Source of the DNA: Hyphomicrobiaceae bacterium
Lineage (GTDB): Bacteria > Pseudomonadota > Alphaproteobacteria > Rhizobiales > Hyphomicrobiaceae
Length of the DNA: 6,774 bases
Direction of reading: 5' to 3'
Assembly (NCBI GenBank): GCA_025359005.1
Contig: JANYHP010000417.1
Coordinates: 1-6,774, forward strand
The position numbers and the translations under genes were made by a program. The notes below the pieces were generated by a model, which saw only the letters and a list, made by a program, of their open reading frames with translations, was not told where the DNA came from and ran no database searches. Numbering within the stretch: the first letter of the stretch is position 1; each line of letters starts with the position of its first letter. Below, piece by piece: positions 6,544 to 6,774 of this stretch.

Positions 6544-6635
6544 GACTACAACAGCGAAATACGTGTCAAATCCTGAAACGGGACCCCAACGGCGCCACTA
6601 GGCCCACCGCTCGGCACATGCCAACCATCCGACCG

Positions 6636-6712
6636 CTAGTGTTCCGGCGCTGACATTTGCTTCCCTTCGCGGCATGTTGGTGAGCAAATGTCAGCGCCAT
6701 AAGGAACACTAG
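6636..6712. repeat. Long imperfect palindrome upstream of the secretion operon
   Basis: CTAGTGTTCC (6636-6645) pairs with GGAACACTAG (6703-6712), and the adjoining 16 bases GGCGCTGACATTTGCT (6646-6661) pair perfectly with 6683-6698, around a 21-nt loop. A 4-nt bulge, ATAA (6699-6702), separates the two stems on the right arm, exactly as in palindrome 1 of repeat copy 2. It begins 105 bp upstream of the exporter start. It may be the first palindrome of a third, diverged copy of the two-palindrome repeat; a terminator or mRNA leader structure is also possible. Confidence 0.75.
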
Positions 6713-6725
6713 CAACATTAGGTTT

Positions 6726-6774
6726 CTAGTGCAGCTTTTGCATCTGACGTTTGGTCACCAGTCTTGCCGCAAAC
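6726..6774 (+). repeat. Probable left part of a second palindrome, cut by the window edge
   Basis: After a 13-nt linker the sequence resumes with CTAGTGCAGC, the CTAG start seen in palindrome 2 of the other copies. GTTTG (6749-6753) is complementary to the last five bases of the window, CAAAC (6770-6774), leaving a 16-nt loop, the same loop length as palindrome 2 of copy 1. The match seen so far is only 5 bp, so the call depends on the sequence beyond the window. Confidence 0.4.

Noticed and set aside
6564..6569. TTGACA on the minus strand upstream of the exporter, a perfect -35 hexamer
   Set aside because: No acceptable -10 box lies 16-18 bp further on, so it cannot be called a promoter from sequence alone.

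Overview
The window looks like chromosomal DNA of a GC-rich alphaproteobacterium, most likely of the Rhizobiales/Hyphomicrobiales. This is an inference. It rests on the GC-rich protein sequences, a type I secretion pair with close HlyB/HlyD-like sequence blocks, glycosyltransferases of the kind found in rhizobial polysaccharide loci, and intergenic repeats of about 100 bp built from two adjacent palindromes. That layout resembles the RIME-type intergenic mosaic elements described from rhizobia. No tRNA, rRNA, CRISPR array or transposase gene was seen.

Layout from left to right. (1) Bases 1-703, minus strand: the N-terminal 234 residues of a GT4-type glycosyltransferase that runs off the left edge. 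(2) Bases 704-1292: a 589-bp divergent intergenic region with no convincing gene. It holds a run of three 11-bp units, a ~160-bp element bounded by 24-bp near-perfect inverted repeats flanked by TA (MITE-like), and copy 1 of the two-palindrome repeat. (3) Bases 1293-2510, plus strand: a complete 405-aa glycosyltransferase with a TTG start. (4) Bases 2511-2623: a convergent gap almost filled by copy 2 of the repeat, which also supplies the stop codon of the next gene. (5) Bases 2624-6531, minus strand: a two-gene operon, an RtxB/HlyB-type ABC exporter followed by an HlyD-type membrane fusion protein. Their ends overlap as TGATG, so translation is probably coupled. (6) Bases 6532-6774: the upstream region of the operon. 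It contains a long imperfect palindrome and what looks like the first half of a second palindrome cut by the window edge, probably a third, diverged copy of the same repeat architecture.

The exporter pair would form the inner-membrane and periplasmic part of a type I secretion system that moves a protein from cytoplasm to exterior in one step. The substrate and the TolC-type outer-membrane partner are not in the window. The exporter's N-terminal C39-like domain has lost all three catalytic positions, so it should bind a substrate (RTX-type with C-terminal signal) rather than cleave a double-glycine leader. Two glycosyltransferases beside a secretion operon suggest a cell-surface locus (polysaccharide, or a glycosylated or surface-anchored secreted protein), but nothing in the window proves that the two parts work together. 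The most unusual material is the repeat family, whose arms differ between copies while pairing and linker are kept, and the extra N-terminal membrane segment of the HlyD protein.
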